From: Oscillospiraceae bacterium
Lineage (GTDB): Bacteria; Bacillota; Clostridia; Oscillospirales; Ruminococcaceae
Direction: 5' to 3'
Length of the DNA stretch: 64,000 bases
NCBI GenBank assembly: GCA_004555865.1
Contig: SFJO01000001.1
Location: 62,001-126,000, forward strand
In this document: positions 1 through 9,161 of the stretch, piece by piece
Layout: the number at the start of each line of letters is the position of its first letter
Position numbering within the stretch: position 1 is the stretch's first letter
The notes under the pieces: model-generated
The model's database searches: none
The model's input: only the letters and a program-made list of their open reading frames with translations
What the model was told of the DNA's origin: nothing
Program-made: the position numbers and the translations under genes

Positions 1-6
1 CCCTCC

Positions 7-507
7 TTAACCCAGAATCTCTTTGACATCCTTGCCACGCTTAGCCGCAACGGCCTCAGCGGTGGTCAGGCTGCACAGGCCCTGGAAAGTGGCGGTAACC
101 ACGTTGCAGGGGTTGTTGGAGCGCAGGCACTTGGTACGAATGTCCTTAATGCCAGCAGCTTCCAGAACGGCACGCACAGGGCCGCCGGCGATAACGCCGG
201 TACCGGGGGCGGCGGGACGCATCAGAACGCGGCCGGCGCCGTAAGCACCCACGATCTCGTGGGGAATGGTGGTGCCCTTCAGGTTGATGTGGTGCATGTT
301 CTTCTTGGCGGCTTCAATGCCCTTACGGATGGCCTCGGGGACCTCACCGGCCTTACCCAGGCCGAAACCAATGGTGCCCTTGCCGTCGCCGACCACGACC
401 AGCGCGCTGAACTTCATCACGCGGCCGCCCTTAACGGTTTTGGAAACACGGTTGATCGAAACAACCTTTTCGATCATGCCGTCATCGGGTCTCTCGTTTC
501 TCTGCAT
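7..507 (-). CDS. rpsE: 30S ribosomal protein S5
   Basis: Small-subunit protein that sits at the mRNA entry and decoding region. The 166-residue product has the S5 N-terminal double-stranded-RNA-binding fold (about residues 11-75, with the [10 protein letters not shown] segment) followed by the C-terminal S5 domain ([11 protein letters not shown] onward). Length is normal for bacterial S5. It lies 13 nt after rplR, with a GGAGG ribosome site in that gap, and is the last complete gene of the operon here. A GGAGGG at the very left edge (1-6) probably serves the next gene outside the window, usually rpmD. Confidence 0.97.
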   Translation of the reverse strand: MQRNERPDDGMIEKVVSINRVSKTVKGGRVMKFSALVVVGDGKGTIGFGLGKAGEVPEAIRKGIEAAKKNMHHINLKGTTIPHEIVGAYGAGRVLMRPAAPGTGVIAGGPVRAVLEAAGIKDIRTKCLRSNNPCNVVTATFQGLCSLTTAEAVAAKRGKDVKEILG

Positions 508-520
508 GGTGGTCTCCTCC

Positions 521-880
521 TTACAGCTTCAGGCCGCCTTCACGGGCGCCCTCAGCCAAAGCTTTCACGCGGCCGTGATACACGAAGCCGCCGCGGTCGA
601 ACACCACATTGGTGATGCCCTTGGCCAGAGCCTTCTCCGCGATCTTCTTGCCGATCTGGTTCGCTGCCTCGATGTTGCCGCCGAAGCCCTCGAAATCCTT
701 GTCCATGGTGGATGCGCTCACCAGCGTCACGCCGGCAACGTCATCAATGATCTGGGCATAGATGTGCTTGGAGGAGCGGAACACGTCCAGGCGGGGGCGC
801 TCAGCGGTGCCGCTGATCTTGCCGCGAACGCGGCGATGACGACGCAGACGAGCCGCGTTCTTGTCAGCCTTATTAACCAT
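521..880 (-). CDS. rplR: 50S ribosomal protein L18
   Basis: Binds 5S rRNA in the central protuberance together with L5. The 119-residue protein starts with a basic tail rich in Arg and Lys ([11 protein letters not shown]) and has the typical L18 core ending in [17 protein letters not shown]. Length and order (L6-L18-S5) are canonical for the spc operon. The start ATG follows AAGGAGTG at normal spacing. Confidence 0.97.
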   Translation of the reverse strand: MVNKADKNAARLRRHRRVRGKISGTAERPRLDVFRSSKHIYAQIIDDVAGVTLVSASTMDKDFEGFGGNIEAANQIGKKIAEKALAKGITNVVFDRGGFVYHGRVKALAEGAREGGLKL

Positions 881-898
881 AGTCTTTCACTCCTTAAC

Positions 899-1450
899 TT
901 ATTTCTTGCCTTTGCCGGCCTTGCCCTCTTTGCGGATGATGTGCTCGCCCGCATAGCGGATGCCCTTGCCCTTGTAAGGCTCGGGAGGACGCTTCTCGCG
1001 GACTTCCGCCGCGAACTGGCCGACCTTCTGCTTGTCGATGCCCTTGATGATGATGGTGGTGGCATCGGGGACGTCGATCTTGATGTCCTCAGTCTCAGGA
1101 ACGAAGACCTGATGGGAATAGCCCAGGTTCATCACCAGCTGAGTGCCCTGCTTGGCCACACGGTAGCCAACACCCTGCACTTCCAGCTTCTTCTCGAAGC
1201 CGTGCATAACACCTTCCACCATGTTGCTGATGTTGGTGCGGGTCAGGCCATGGAGGCTGCGCGCCTCCTTGTCGTCATTGGGACGGGTAACCAAAATCTC
1301 ATTGCCCTCGACCTTCACGGTCATCAGAGGATGAAATTTGGAATTCAGGGTACCCTTGGGGCCCTTCACGGTCACGCTGTGCTCGATCTCATCGACCTTA
1401 ACCTCAACGCCCGCGGGAATGACGATGGGTTTTCTTCCAATTCTCGACAT
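899..1450 (-). CDS. rplF: 50S ribosomal protein L6
   Basis: Large-subunit protein near the factor-binding site. The 183-residue product starts MSRIGRKPI, the usual L6 N-terminus, and has the duplicated L6 fold. The C-terminal signature PEPYKGKGIRYAGE is intact. It sits between rpsH and rplR with short gaps, as expected for spc-operon cotranscription. Nothing unusual was seen. Confidence 0.97.
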   Translation of the reverse strand: MSRIGRKPIVIPAGVEVKVDEIEHSVTVKGPKGTLNSKFHPLMTVKVEGNEILVTRPNDDKEARSLHGLTRTNISNMVEGVMHGFEKKLEVQGVGYRVAKQGTQLVMNLGYSHQVFVPETEDIKIDVPDATTIIIKGIDKQKVGQFAAEVREKRPPEPYKGKGIRYAGEHIIRKEGKAGKGKK

Positions 1451-1468
1451 TGTCTTTATGCCCCTTTC

Positions 1469-1867
1469 TTACCACACAAAGGCCAGCACTTCGCCGCCGA
1501 CATGGGCAGCGCGGGCAGCCTTGTCGGTCATAACGCCCTTAGAGGTGGAGATGATCGCGGTGCCCAGGCCCTTCATGACCTTGGGCATATCCTCGCAGTT
1601 GGTGTAGATACGCAGGCCAGGCTTGGAAACGCGGCGCAGGCCGGCGATGACAGGAGCGCCATTCTCCTGGTACTTCAGGGTCAGCTTGATCATACCCTGC
1701 TTGTTGTCCTCAGTCACCTGCATACCCTTGATGTAGCCCTCGTCAACCAGAATCTGGCAGATGGCCTTCTTCAGGTTGGAAGCGGGGACCTCAACAGAAG
1801 GGTGTTTGGCAGTGCTGGCGTTGCGGATGCGGGTGAGCAGGTCCGCGATAGGATCGGTGATTTGCAT
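1469..1867 (-). CDS. rpsH: 30S ribosomal protein S8
   Basis: Binds the central domain of 16S rRNA, and in some bacteria represses its own operon. I place the start at 1867, which gives [17 protein letters not shown] and 132 residues, the family length. An AAGGAGG lies just upstream of this ATG. An upstream in-frame start at 1912 would add 15 residues that S8 does not have. The C-terminal GGEVLAFVW is the typical S8 end. It is separated from rpsN by about 114 nt, a wider gap than elsewhere in the operon. Confidence 0.96.
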   Translation of the reverse strand: MQITDPIADLLTRIRNASTAKHPSVEVPASNLKKAICQILVDEGYIKGMQVTEDNKQGMIKLTLKYQENGAPVIAGLRRVSKPGLRIYTNCEDMPKVMKGLGTAIISTSKGVMTDKAARAAHVGGEVLAFVW

Positions 1868-1981
1868 GCCACTAACCTCCTTGATAGGTTCTTGTTTTGT
1901 CTGTTCGTACATTTGCCCGGACCGTTGAAAACGCCCCGGGCTTTATTTGTAAAACCGTTGGCGCTGAAGCGCCTTCAGTAT

Positions 1982-2167
1982 TTACCAGCTGGCTTTCTTC
2001 ACGCCGGGGATCTCGCCCTTATAGGCCAGCTCCCGGAAGCAGATACGGCAAACGCCGTACTTGCGCAGGTAAGCGTGGGGACGGCCGCAGATCTTGCAGC
2101 GGTTGTAGGCGCGGGTAGAGAACTTGGCCTCGCGCTGCTGCTTGATTTTCATAGAAGTCTTAGCCAC
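1982..2167 (-). CDS. rpsN: 30S ribosomal protein S14, zinc-binding type Z
   Basis: Small 61-residue S14 of the zinc-ribbon class, with Cys24-x2-Cys27 and Cys40-x2-Cys43 (RCKICGRP and VCRICFRE). Type Z S14 is standard in Gram-positive bacteria. The start is read as GTG at 2167 (MAKTSMK): GGGAGGG lies about 7 nt before it. The in-frame TTG at 2173 is only 1-2 nt from that site and would add two residues. It lies between rplE and rpsH as in other spc operons. Confidence 0.95.
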   Translation of the reverse strand: MAKTSMKIKQQREAKFSTRAYNRCKICGRPHAYLRKYGVCRICFRELAYKGEIPGVKKASW

Positions 2168-2181
2168 AGTCAAACCCTCCC

Positions 2182-2721
2182 TTAGTTAGCGAACGGGGCG
2201 CCCAGGGCCTTCAGCAGCTCCTTGGCTTCCTCGTCGGTCTTAGCGGTGGTCACGAAGCAGATGTCCATGCCGCGAACCGCGTCGATCTTATCGTAGTCGA
2301 TCTCAGGGAAGATCAGCTGCTCCTTGATGCCGCAGGCGTAGTTGCCGCGGCCGTCGAAGGAGTTGCCGTTGATGCCGCGGAAGTCACGCACACGAGGCAG
2401 GGCAACGCTGAAGAAGCGGTCCACAAACTCGTACATACGCTCACCGCGCAGGGTGACCTTCGCGCCGATGGGCATGCCCTCGCGCAGCTTGAAGTTCGCA
2501 ACGCTCTTCTTAGCGCGGCAAACCACAGCCTTCTGGCCGGTGATGGTGGCCAGGTCAGCCAGGATGGCATCCATGATCTTGGAGTTGTCCTTGACTTCGC
2601 CGCAGCCCACGTTGATAACGACCTTATCCAGCTTGGGAATCTGCATCACGCTCTTATAGCCGAACTTCTTGTACAGGGCGGGAGCGATTTCGCTGACGTA
2701 CTTATCTTTCAAACGAGCCAT
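2182..2721 (-). CDS. rplE: 50S ribosomal protein L5
   Basis: 5S rRNA-binding protein of the central protuberance. The 179-residue product has the L5 core ([22 protein letters not shown]) and ends in the usual [11 protein letters not shown]. Length is normal. It is 16 nt downstream of rplX with a GGGAGGG ribosome site in the gap. Confidence 0.97.
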   Translation of the reverse strand: MARLKDKYVSEIAPALYKKFGYKSVMQIPKLDKVVINVGCGEVKDNSKIMDAILADLATITGQKAVVCRAKKSVANFKLREGMPIGAKVTLRGERMYEFVDRFFSVALPRVRDFRGINGNSFDGRGNYACGIKEQLIFPEIDYDKIDAVRGMDICFVTTAKTDEEAKELLKALGAPFAN

Positions 2722-2737
2722 TCGTTCTTACCCTCCC

Positions 2738-3052
2738 TTACAGTTCTGCGCCGCACTTCTTGCAGATGCGGACGTTCTTGCCTTCCTTGACGGTGTGGCC
2801 CACGCGGGTGGCCTTGCCGCACTTGGGGCAAACCGGCATGACCTTGCAGGCGTACATGGCGCCCTCGGCCTTCACGATGCCGCCCTGCTCGCCCTGACGG
2901 CGAGGCTTGACGTGCTTGGTGACCATGTTGTGACCTTCAACAATGACCTTACCCTCTTTGGGGCTGACAGCCAGGACCTTACCGGTCTGGCCCTTGTCTT
3001 TGCCGCTGATGATCATCACGGTGTCGCCGGTTTTAACATGAAGATTGTTCAT
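2738..3052 (-). CDS. rplX: 50S ribosomal protein L24 with C-terminal zinc ribbon
   Basis: Assembly-initiating large-subunit protein. Residues 1-65 carry the KOW motif ([21 protein letters not shown]). The C-terminal half has four cysteines in ribbon spacing: Cys75-x2-Cys78 (CPKCGK) and Cys97-x2-Cys100 (CKKCGAEL), which should bind zinc. Such Cys-containing L24 forms are known in Gram-positives. Length of 104 residues is normal. It sits between rplN and rplE. Confidence 0.97.
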   Translation of the reverse strand: MNNLHVKTGDTVMIISGKDKGQTGKVLAVSPKEGKVIVEGHNMVTKHVKPRRQGEQGGIVKAEGAMYACKVMPVCPKCGKATRVGHTVKEGKNVRICKKCGAEL

Positions 3053-3065
3053 TCTTAAAACCTCC

Positions 3066-3434
3066 TTACAGCGATTCCGGAGCCAGGCTCAGGATCTTGG
3101 TGAAGCCGGCCTCGCGCAGCTCGCGGGCCACGGGTCCAAAGATACGAGTGCCCTTGGGGCTCTTGTCGGCCATAACGATCACGGCCGCATTCTCGTCAAA
3201 GCGGATGTAGGAACCGTCGGCACGGCGCACGCCATGCTTGCTGCGAACGATAACGGCCTTCACCACATCGCCCTTCTTCACGGAGCCACCGGGAGCAGCC
3301 TTCTTGACAGAAGCCACCACGATGTCGCCGATGTTGGCATATCTCTTGCGGGAACCGCCCAGCACACGAATGCACATCAACTCTTTGGCACCGGTGTTGT
3401 CGGCCACTTTGAGATAAGTTTGCATCTGAACCAT
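3066..3434 (-). CDS. rplN: 50S ribosomal protein L14
   Basis: Large-subunit interface protein that contacts 16S rRNA. The 122-residue product starts [17 protein letters not shown] and contains the L14 signature region ([14 protein letters not shown]) and the usual [12 protein letters not shown]. Length is exactly typical. It is 30 nt downstream of rpsQ with GGAGG before the ATG. Confidence 0.98.
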   Translation of the reverse strand: MVQMQTYLKVADNTGAKELMCIRVLGGSRKRYANIGDIVVASVKKAAPGGSVKKGDVVKAVIVRSKHGVRRADGSYIRFDENAAVIVMADKSPKGTRIFGPVARELREAGFTKILSLAPESL

Positions 3435-3464
3435 ATGTCAGATCCTCCTTTCAAAGTAACAGGC

Positions 3465-3719
3465 TTATTTCGCCTTCTCGATGATTTTGACCAGGCGCCA
3501 GTTCTTGTCCTTGGACAAGGGGCGGGTCTCCATGATCATGACACGGTCGCCGATGCGGCACTCGTTGTTTTCATCATGGGCCTTAAACTTCACGGTGCGC
3601 TTCAGGATCTTCTTGTACAGAGGGTGCTGCACGTTGTCCTTCACGGCAACGACGATGGTCTTATCCATCTTGTCGGACACAACGGTGCCCACGCGGGTCT
3701 TTCTCAAATTGCGTTCCAT
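3465..3719 (-). CDS. rpsQ: 30S ribosomal protein S17
   Basis: Primary 16S rRNA binder with an OB fold. The 84-residue product starts [20 protein letters not shown] and has the signature [16 protein letters not shown]. Length and operon order (L29-S17-L14) are canonical. GGGAGG precedes the start at normal spacing. Confidence 0.97.
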   Translation of the reverse strand: MERNLRKTRVGTVVSDKMDKTIVVAVKDNVQHPLYKKILKRTVKFKAHDENNECRIGDRVMIMETRPLSKDKNWRLVKIIEKAK

Positions 3720-3734
3720 CGTTTAACCTCCCTC

Positions 3735-3920
3735 TCAGTTTTTTTCAGCCAAGATGGTCATCACGCGGGCGATGTCCTTCTTGACGGCCTCGATACGGCC
3801 GGGGTTGTCCAGCTGGTTGATGGCATGCTGAAAGCGCAGGTTGAACAGCTCTTCCTTCAGCTCGCCCAGCTTCTTGTTCAGCTCGACAGCATTGAGTTCA
3901 CGCAGCTCGGCAGCTTTCAT
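3735..3920 (-). CDS. rpmC: 50S ribosomal protein L29
   Basis: Small two-helix protein at the exit of the peptide tunnel, near the SRP and trigger-factor docking site. The 61-residue product contains [18 protein letters not shown], the core L29 signature. Its ATG overlaps the rplP stop by 4 nt, a sign of translational coupling. Confidence 0.97.
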   Translation of the reverse strand: MKAAELRELNAVELNKKLGELKEELFNLRFQHAINQLDNPGRIEAVKKDIARVMTILAEKN

Positions 3921-4351
3921 TCGGCTTCAACCTCCTTCACGGCTTCTTCGCGGGTCACAAACTTGCACTTGCAGGGCAGCTTGTGCATGGCCAGGCGCAG
4001 GGCCTCGCGGGCGGTCTCTTCGTCCACATCGGCCAGCTCGAACAGGATGCGGCCGGGCTTAACCACGGCCACCCAGTACTCGGGGCTGCCTTTACCGGAA
4101 CCCATGCGGGTCTCGGCGGGCTTCTCGGTGACGGGCTTGTCAGGGAAGATCTTGATCCAGACCTTGCCGCCACGCTTGATATAACGGGTCATGGCCACAC
4201 GGGCGGCCTCAATCTGACGGGAGGTGATCCAGCAGGGCTCAAGGGCCTGCAGGCCGTACTGGCCCTGGTTGACCACATTGCCGCGCATGGCCTTACCGGT
4301 CATGCGGCCACGCTGAACGCGGCGGTATTTCACACGCTTAGGCAGTAACAT
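3917..4351 (-). CDS. rplP: 50S ribosomal protein L16
   Basis: Large-subunit protein near the A site and 5S rRNA. The 144-residue product starts [16 protein letters not shown] and has the L16 signature region around [22 protein letters not shown]. Both ends overlap its neighbours: 1 nt with rpsC (TAATG) and 4 nt with rpmC, so the three genes are tightly coupled. Confidence 0.98.
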   Translation of the reverse strand: MLLPKRVKYRRVQRGRMTGKAMRGNVVNQGQYGLQALEPCWITSRQIEAARVAMTRYIKRGGKVWIKIFPDKPVTEKPAETRMGSGKGSPEYWVAVVKPGRILFELADVDEETAREALRLAMHKLPCKCKFVTREEAVKEVEAE

Positions 4352-5037
4352 TACTTATTGCCTCCTTCCTTGCGGGCGGCGGGCTTGGCGCCCTTCAGCA
4401 CCTCGCCCTTGTAGATCCACACCTTCACGCCGATGCGGCCGTAGGTAGTGGCGGCTTCCGCGAAGCCGTAGTCGATGTCAGCGCGCAGAGTCTGCAGGGG
4501 AATGGTGCCCTCATGATACTGCTCGGTGCGGGCGATGTCCGCACCGGCCAGACGGCCGGAGCACTGGATCTTAACACCCTTGGCACCACGCTGCATAGCG
4601 CGGCCGATGCACTGCTTCATGGCGCGGCGGAACGCGATGCGGCGCTCCAGCTGGCCGGCAACGTTCTCAGCAACCAGCTGAGCGTTGGTGTCGATGTTGC
4701 GAACCTCAACGATGTTCACGTTGGTGGTCTTGCCGACCATCTTCTCGATCTGCTGACGCAGCTTCTCGATCTCAGCACCCTTCTGGCCGATGACCATGCC
4801 GGGCTTTGCGCAGTAGATGTTCACGCGCAGACGGGGAGAACCGTCCTTCGCATCAACGCTGCGCTCGATCTCGATCTTGGGCACGCCGGCAGCGTACAGC
4901 TGCTTCTTCAGGGTGCGGCGGATCTTGTAATCCTCGACCAGGGTGTCGCCGAATTCCTTCTTGGAAGTAAACCAGCGGCTGTCCCAATCCTTGATAACGC
5001 CCACGCGAATGCCGTGGGGATTGACTTTCTGGCCCAT
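4351..5037 (-). CDS. rpsC: 30S ribosomal protein S3
   Basis: mRNA-entry protein of the 30S head with helicase-like activity. The 228-residue product starts [18 protein letters not shown], has a KH domain around residues 40-110 ([17 protein letters not shown]) and the S3 C-terminal signature near [19 protein letters not shown]. Its last base of TAA is shared with the rplP ATG. Confidence 0.98.
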   Translation of the reverse strand: MGQKVNPHGIRVGVIKDWDSRWFTSKKEFGDTLVEDYKIRRTLKKQLYAAGVPKIEIERSVDAKDGSPRLRVNIYCAKPGMVIGQKGAEIEKLRQQIEKMVGKTTNVNIVEVRNIDTNAQLVAENVAGQLERRIAFRRAMKQCIGRAMQRGAKGVKIQCSGRLAGADIARTEQYHEGTIPLQTLRADIDYGFAEAATTYGRIGVKVWIYKGEVLKGAKPAARKEGGNK

Positions 5038-5048
5038 TGTTTACCTCC

Positions 5049-5384
5049 TTACTCTTTCTCTTTCAGAACAACGGTGATGTGGCTGGTCCGCTTCAGGATG
5101 CGGTACGCACGGCCATGATCGCGAGGCATAATGCGCTTCAGGATGGGGCCGGGAGTGACGAAGCACTCAGCGACATACAGATTGTTCTTGTCCATGTTGT
5201 GGTTGTTTTCCGCATTGGCGGCAGCAGACTTCACCAGCTTCAGAAGGGGCTCACAAGCGGCCTTCGGGGTGTACTGCAGAATCGCCAGCGCCTTGTCCAC
5301 AGGCTGGTTGCGGATCAGATCCAGAACAACCGAAACCTTGCGGGGGCTGATGCGGGCGTAGCGAAGAATAGCCCGAGCTTCCAT
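5049..5384 (-). CDS. rplV: 50S ribosomal protein L22
   Basis: Lines the peptide exit tunnel with its extended hairpin. I place the start at 5384 ([16 protein letters not shown]), giving 111 residues, because AAGGAGG lies 8-9 nt upstream of it. An ATG at 5402 overlaps the rpsS stop but has no ribosome site and would add six residues. The C-terminal [13 protein letters not shown] is typical. Confidence 0.96.
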   Translation of the reverse strand: MEARAILRYARISPRKVSVVLDLIRNQPVDKALAILQYTPKAACEPLLKLVKSAAANAENNHNMDKNNLYVAECFVTPGPILKRIMPRDHGRAYRILKRTSHITVVLKEKE

Positions 5385-5401
5385 GTTGTGTTCCTCCTTC
5401 A

Positions 5402-5674
5402 TTACTTGGTGGTCTTAGCGCCCGCATGACCCTTGAAGGTGCGGGTGGGGACGAATTCGCCCAGCTTATGGCCGACCATATCCTCGGTGACGTACACAGG
5501 CACATGCTTGCGGCCGTCATGCACGGCGAAGGTGTGGCCCACGAACTCGGGGAAGATGGTGGAGGAGCGGCTCCAGGTCTTCAGCACGCGCTTTTCGCCG
5601 TTGGCGTTCATTTCCTGCACGCGCTTCAGCAGGACAGGCAGGACGTAAGGTCCCTTTTTGATGCTTCTACCCAT
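5402..5674 (-). CDS. rpsS: 30S ribosomal protein S19
   Basis: 30S head protein that contacts S13 and 16S rRNA. The 90-residue product starts [11 protein letters not shown] and has the S19 signature ([24 protein letters not shown]). Length is normal and the order L2-S19-L22 is canonical. GGGAGG precedes the ATG. Confidence 0.98.
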   Translation of the reverse strand: MGRSIKKGPYVLPVLLKRVQEMNANGEKRVLKTWSRSSTIFPEFVGHTFAVHDGRKHVPVYVTEDMVGHKLGEFVPTRTFKGHAGAKTTK

Positions 5675-5689
5675 GATTCATAACCTCCC

Positions 5690-6520
5690 TTAACCGTTGG
5701 CGCGCTTGACAATGAACTTGTCAGAGCGGTTGTGATGCTTGCGGGTCTTGTAACCCATAGCAGGCTTGCCCCAGGGAGTGACAGGGCCGGGACGGCCGAC
5801 CGGAGCGCGGCCCTCGCCGCCGCCGTGGGGATGGTCGCAGGGGTTCATGACAGAACCACGGTTGGCGGGACGCCAGCCCATGTGACGCTTACGACCGGCC
5901 TTGCCGATGTTCACGTTCTCATGGTCGATGTTGCCCACCTGGCCGACGGTAGCAATGCAGTTCAGGGGAATGTTGCGCATCTCGCCGGAAGGCAGACGCA
6001 CCAGAGCATAACCATTCTCCTTAGCCATCAGCTGAGCCTGGTTGCCGGCGGAGCGAACCAGCTGGCCGCCCTTACCGGGGTACAGCTCCACGTTGTGGAT
6101 GATGGTACCGACGGGGATGTTGGCGAAAGGCAGAGCGTTGCCGGGCTTGATGTCGGCGCTGGGGCCGGCCATCACGGTGTCGCCCACCTTCAGGCCCTCG
6201 GGAGCCAGGATGTAGCTCTTCACGCCGTCCTCATACTGAATCAGGGCGATGTGAGCGCTGCGGTTGGGATCGTACTCCAGGGTCAGGACCTTGGCGGGAA
6301 CGTCGAACTTGTTCCGCTTGAAGTCGATGACGCGGTACTTGGTGCGATTGCCGCCGCCATGATGGCGAACGGTGATGCGGCCGGTGTTGTTGCGGCCAGC
6401 GCACTTCTTCATAGGCTCAAGCAGGCTGCGTTCGGGCGCGACCTTGCTCAGCACGCTGTAATCGGTAACAGTCATGCCGCGGCGGCCCGGAGTAGTCGGC
6501 TTATACTTTTTGATAGCCAT
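5690..6520 (-). CDS. rplB: 50S ribosomal protein L2
   Basis: Core large-subunit protein near the peptidyl-transferase centre. The 276-residue product has the RNA-binding OB and SH3 regions and the C-terminal signature HPHGGGEGR beginning at residue 230, which includes the conserved histidine near the active centre. A 79-nt gap separates it from rplW, with an AAGGAGAT ribosome site before the ATG. Confidence 0.98.
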   Translation of the reverse strand: MAIKKYKPTTPGRRGMTVTDYSVLSKVAPERSLLEPMKKCAGRNNTGRITVRHHGGGNRTKYRVIDFKRNKFDVPAKVLTLEYDPNRSAHIALIQYEDGVKSYILAPEGLKVGDTVMAGPSADIKPGNALPFANIPVGTIIHNVELYPGKGGQLVRSAGNQAQLMAKENGYALVRLPSGEMRNIPLNCIATVGQVGNIDHENVNIGKAGRKRHMGWRPANRGSVMNPCDHPHGGGEGRAPVGRPGPVTPWGKPAMGYKTRKHHNRSDKFIVKRANG

Positions 6521-6599
6521 TGCTGATCTCCTTTTTGATCTTATGAATTGTTGTCGGGGTCATATCCCCATAACTGAGCCCTCGGCGGGCTCACAAGGC

Positions 6600-6893
6600 T
6601 TACACCATGGACTCGAAGAAATCGATGCCCTTGGAATCCTGCTTCAGGGTCACGATGGCCTTCTTATACTTGGCAGTATAACCGGCATGCATGCCCTGGC
6701 GGCGATAACGGCCGCGCACGTTGATGGTGTTGACCTTCTCAACCTTCACGCCGAACAGAGTCTCGACAGCCTGAGCGATCTCGACCTTGCCGGCATCGGT
6801 AGCAACCTTGAAGGTGTACTTCTTGCTGGCGATACCCTGCATAGAGTTCTCGGTAATGACAGGGGCCAGGATGATGTCTTGTGCAGCTTTCAT
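6600..6893 (-). CDS. rplW: 50S ribosomal protein L23
   Basis: Tunnel-exit protein and docking site for trigger factor and SRP. The 97-residue product has the signature KYTFKVATDAGKVEIAQAVE and the G-R-rich loop VRGRYRRQGM. Its ATG shares its final base region with the rplD stop (1-nt overlap), which indicates coupling. Confidence 0.97.
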   Translation of the reverse strand: MKAAQDIILAPVITENSMQGIASKKYTFKVATDAGKVEIAQAVETLFGVKVEKVNTINVRGRYRRQGMHAGYTAKYKKAIVTLKQDSKGIDFFESMV

Positions 6894-7516
6894 TAGCCCA
6901 GAACCTCCTCCAGTTTCTTCGCGCCGGCCACGCTGATGACCAGCTTCTCGGCGTTGACCACATCGTAGGTGTTCACGCTGGTGGCAACGGTGGTCTTCAC
7001 GCCGGGGATGTTGGCGGCGCTCTTCACGAACATGGTGTTGACCACGTCGGAAACGACCAGGTTCTTCTTGCCGGCGCCCACAGCCTGCAGCAGGCTGACG
7101 ACGTTCTTGGTCTTGTACTCGCTGGCAGCCAGCTCATCAACCACGATCATGTTGCCGTTCAGGGCCTTGTCAGACAGGGCGCTCAGAATGGCCAGACGCT
7201 TGACCTTCTTGTTGATGCGGTAGCTGTAGTCGCGGGGCTTGGGGCCCAGGGCAACGCCGCCGTGAGTCCACTGAGGAGCACGGGTAGAACCCTGACGGGC
7301 ATGACCGGTGCCCTTCTGACGCCAGGGCTTACGACCACCGCCAGAAACCTCGCTGCGGGTCTTGGTGCTCTGGGTGCCCTGGCGCTGGTTGGCCAGGAAG
7401 TTGACGACCGCGATGTGCACGGCCTTCTCGTTCGGGGTGATGCCGAACACGGCGTCGGAAAGCTCCACAGTGGAAACCTTCTGGCCGTCCTTGTTCAAAA
7501 CGTCAAAATTTGCCAT
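6893..7516 (-). CDS. rplD: 50S ribosomal protein L4
   Basis: Tunnel-constriction protein. The 207-residue product has the long basic loop (GGGRKPWRQKGTGHARQGSTRAPQW) that enters the tunnel. In gamma-proteobacteria L4 represses the S10 operon by binding its leader. Whether that applies here is unknown, but long untranslated stretches lie upstream. Length is normal. Confidence 0.97.
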   Translation of the reverse strand: MANFDVLNKDGQKVSTVELSDAVFGITPNEKAVHIAVVNFLANQRQGTQSTKTRSEVSGGGRKPWRQKGTGHARQGSTRAPQWTHGGVALGPKPRDYSYRINKKVKRLAILSALSDKALNGNMIVVDELAASEYKTKNVVSLLQAVGAGKKNLVVSDVVNTMFVKSAANIPGVKTTVATSVNTYDVVNAEKLVISVAGAKKLEEVLG

Positions 7517-7530
7517 TGTGCTTTCCTCCT

Positions 7531-8163
7531 TTACGCCTTCACGCTGTCGTGGATGGTGACCACGGCACCCTTGGGGCCGGGCACAGCGCCCTTGACGGCG
7601 ATCAGATTATTTTCCACGTCCACCTTAACAACGGTCAGGTTCTGGACGGTGACCCGCTCCGCACCCATGTGGCCGGGCAGCTTCTTGCCCTTGAACACGC
7701 GGGAAGGAGTGGAGCAGGAGCCCATGGAGCCGGCATGGCGGGCCACAGGGCCGGTGCCGTGGCTCTCGCGCAGGCGATGGCCGTTCCAGCGCTTAATGGT
7801 GCCCTGGTAGCCCTTGCCTTTGCTGACGCCCACGACGTCGATCTTGTCGCCAGCGGCGAACACGTCAGCCTTCAGGATGTCGCCAACGTTCATGGCGCTG
7901 ATGTCGGCCAGACGGAACTCGCGCAGGGTCTTCTTGGGGGCCACGTCGGCCTTATCGAAGTGGCCCTTGGCGGCCTTGTTCACCTTCTTGGCGGAAACTT
8001 CGCCGTAGCCCAGCTGCACAGCCTGGTAGCCGTCGCTCTCCACGGTCTTCTTCTGCACCACGGTGCAGGGGCCGGCTTCGATCACGGTGACGGGAACGAC
8101 CCGACCGCTCTCGTCGAACAGCTGAGTCATGCCCAGCTTCTTGCCGATGATACCTTTGATCAT
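7531..8163 (-). CDS. rplC: 50S ribosomal protein L3
   Basis: Early-assembly protein whose loop reaches the peptidyl-transferase centre. The 210-residue product starts [16 protein letters not shown] and has the central L3 signature ([36 protein letters not shown]). AGGAGG precedes the ATG. It follows rpsJ after an unusually long 157-nt gap. Confidence 0.98.
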   Translation of the reverse strand: MIKGIIGKKLGMTQLFDESGRVVPVTVIEAGPCTVVQKKTVESDGYQAVQLGYGEVSAKKVNKAAKGHFDKADVAPKKTLREFRLADISAMNVGDILKADVFAAGDKIDVVGVSKGKGYQGTIKRWNGHRLRESHGTGPVARHAGSMGSCSTPSRVFKGKKLPGHMGAERVTVQNLTVVKVDVENNLIAVKGAVPGPKGAVVTIHDSVKA

Positions 8164-8320
8164 GTTTGCAAATCCTCCTGTTAAAGGTTATTGGTTGACA
8201 CTGGGTTTCGGTGCCAACATGACCTCTCCGCCTTGTGCGGATCGATCTCGTTGCTGCTTCGCTGCCATGCCGGCAGTTGGCGGCGCTATGGGCCTCCCTT
8301 ACCGGCCCGTCATGGTTGCT
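8164..8320 (-). other. Structured gap between rpsJ and rplC
   Basis: This 157-nt untranslated gap within the operon is far longer than the other gaps, which are mostly under 35 nt. Reading the minus strand it holds several short inverted repeats. The clearest is TTGGCAC/GTGTCAA (8195-8217), placed just upstream of the L3 ribosome site. No T-run follows, so it is not an obvious terminator. It may be a regulatory or processing site; function is unknown. Confidence 0.45.
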
Positions 8321-8632
8321 TTACAGCTTGATCTCGATGTCCACACCAGCGGGGAGCTGCAGGCTCGTGAGAGCCTCAACCGTCTTCTGAGACGGCTTCA
8401 GAACGTCGATCAGACGCTTATGGGTGCGGTTCTCAAACTGCTCGCGGCTGTCCTTATACTTATGAACAGCGCGCAGGATGGTCACCACTTCCTTGTCGGT
8501 GGGCAGGGGAATGGGGCCGGACACGCGAGCGCCGGTGCGCTTAGCGGTCTCCACGATTCTCTCTGCAGCGGCATCCACCAGCTGGTGGTCATAGCTCTGT
8601 AAACGGATTCTGATTTTCTCTTTGACTGCCAT
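8321..8632 (-). CDS. rpsJ: 30S ribosomal protein S10
   Basis: 30S head protein that also acts as NusE in antitermination. The 103-residue product has the signature [32 protein letters not shown]. It is the first gene of the operon; AAGGAGG lies upstream of the ATG. About 320 nt of leader separate it from the predicted promoter. Confidence 0.98.
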   Translation of the reverse strand: MAVKEKIRIRLQSYDHQLVDAAAERIVETAKRTGARVSGPIPLPTDKEVVTILRAVHKYKDSREQFENRTHKRLIDVLKPSQKTVEALTSLQLPAGVDIEIKL

Positions 8633-8950
8633 TGCTTTCGCCTCCTTGTGTTTTTGCCCTAGGCGAGCCGATAAACAACTGTTACACCGCTCCGGGTGTT
8701 CAACTTCTTCGCATGAGAAAAGCCGGTGAACCGCATGGCGCAGTTCCCCCGGACAGAACTATGGCAAAGTATGTTGGAAATTGGTTCGCAGGAGTAACTT
8801 TGCGAACATATCCCTTTGCGCTCAGTCATTCTTTCGCCCGGTTCTAGATCGGACATACTCCGCGGAAAAACCCGTACACGGTACGGCAACCTCCCGCATC
8901 ATCGCATATCGTGGCCTGCATGGTGACTTGCCACGCAAGCCTTTTGCAGC
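8633..8950 (-). promoter_or_regulatory. Long untranslated leader of the S10 operon
   Basis: About 320 nt lie between the predicted start of transcription and rpsJ. Early in the leader (8866-8886) a 6-bp perfect hairpin, CCGTAC-CGT-GTACGG, is followed on the transcript by G and five U, which resembles a weak intrinsic terminator. Further inverted pieces occur downstream. A 76-codon open frame in this leader has no convincing ribosome site or family. The layout suggests attenuation of ribosomal protein synthesis, but no known leader class was recognised. Confidence 0.45.
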
Positions 8951-8958
8951 CGAGGATT

Positions 8959-8987
8959 ATGATATCACACTATGCCGTGTGTTGCAA
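8959..8987 (-). promoter_or_regulatory. Predicted sigma-A promoter of the S10 operon
   Basis: On the minus strand, TTGCAA (8982-8987) and TATCAT (8959-8964) are separated by 17 nt. It is the best promoter upstream of rpsJ, and the surrounding DNA is AT-rich compared with the genes. Confidence 0.55.
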
Positions 8988-9093
8988 GTGTTTTTTGCAA
9001 AAAAATCGAATTTTTTTTGCGGTTTCTTTTTCTTTGCAATTTGGTTCCCCGGATATAGAGAATCTGGGCAAATTTTCCTGTTTTTATACGCTT

Positions 9094-9134
9094 CGGGGCG
9101 GCTTTTCCACGTTTTTTGTGGAAAAGCCGCCCCG
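9094..9134 (-). terminator. Long perfect hairpin downstream of rqcH
   Basis: A 17-bp perfect inverted repeat, CGGGGCGGCTTTTCCAC (9094-9110) and its complement (9118-9134), has a 7-nt loop and starts 28 nt beyond the rqcH stop. There is no strong U-run after the stem on either strand, so termination is inferred from position and stability. Confidence 0.5.
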
Positions 9135-9161
9135 GTCTGTGCATCCCCGGCTGAACGGGGT

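Noticed and set aside
266..2185. Very long plus-strand open frame (about 640 codons) over the ribosomal genes
   Set aside because: It lies antisense to rpsE, rplR, rplF, rpsH and rpsN, which are certain. Long antisense frames are common in high-GC genes, and it has no family or ribosome site.
8659..8889. 76-codon frame in the S10 leader
   Set aside because: TTG start with a ribosome site directly adjacent, no family, and a region better explained as structured leader.
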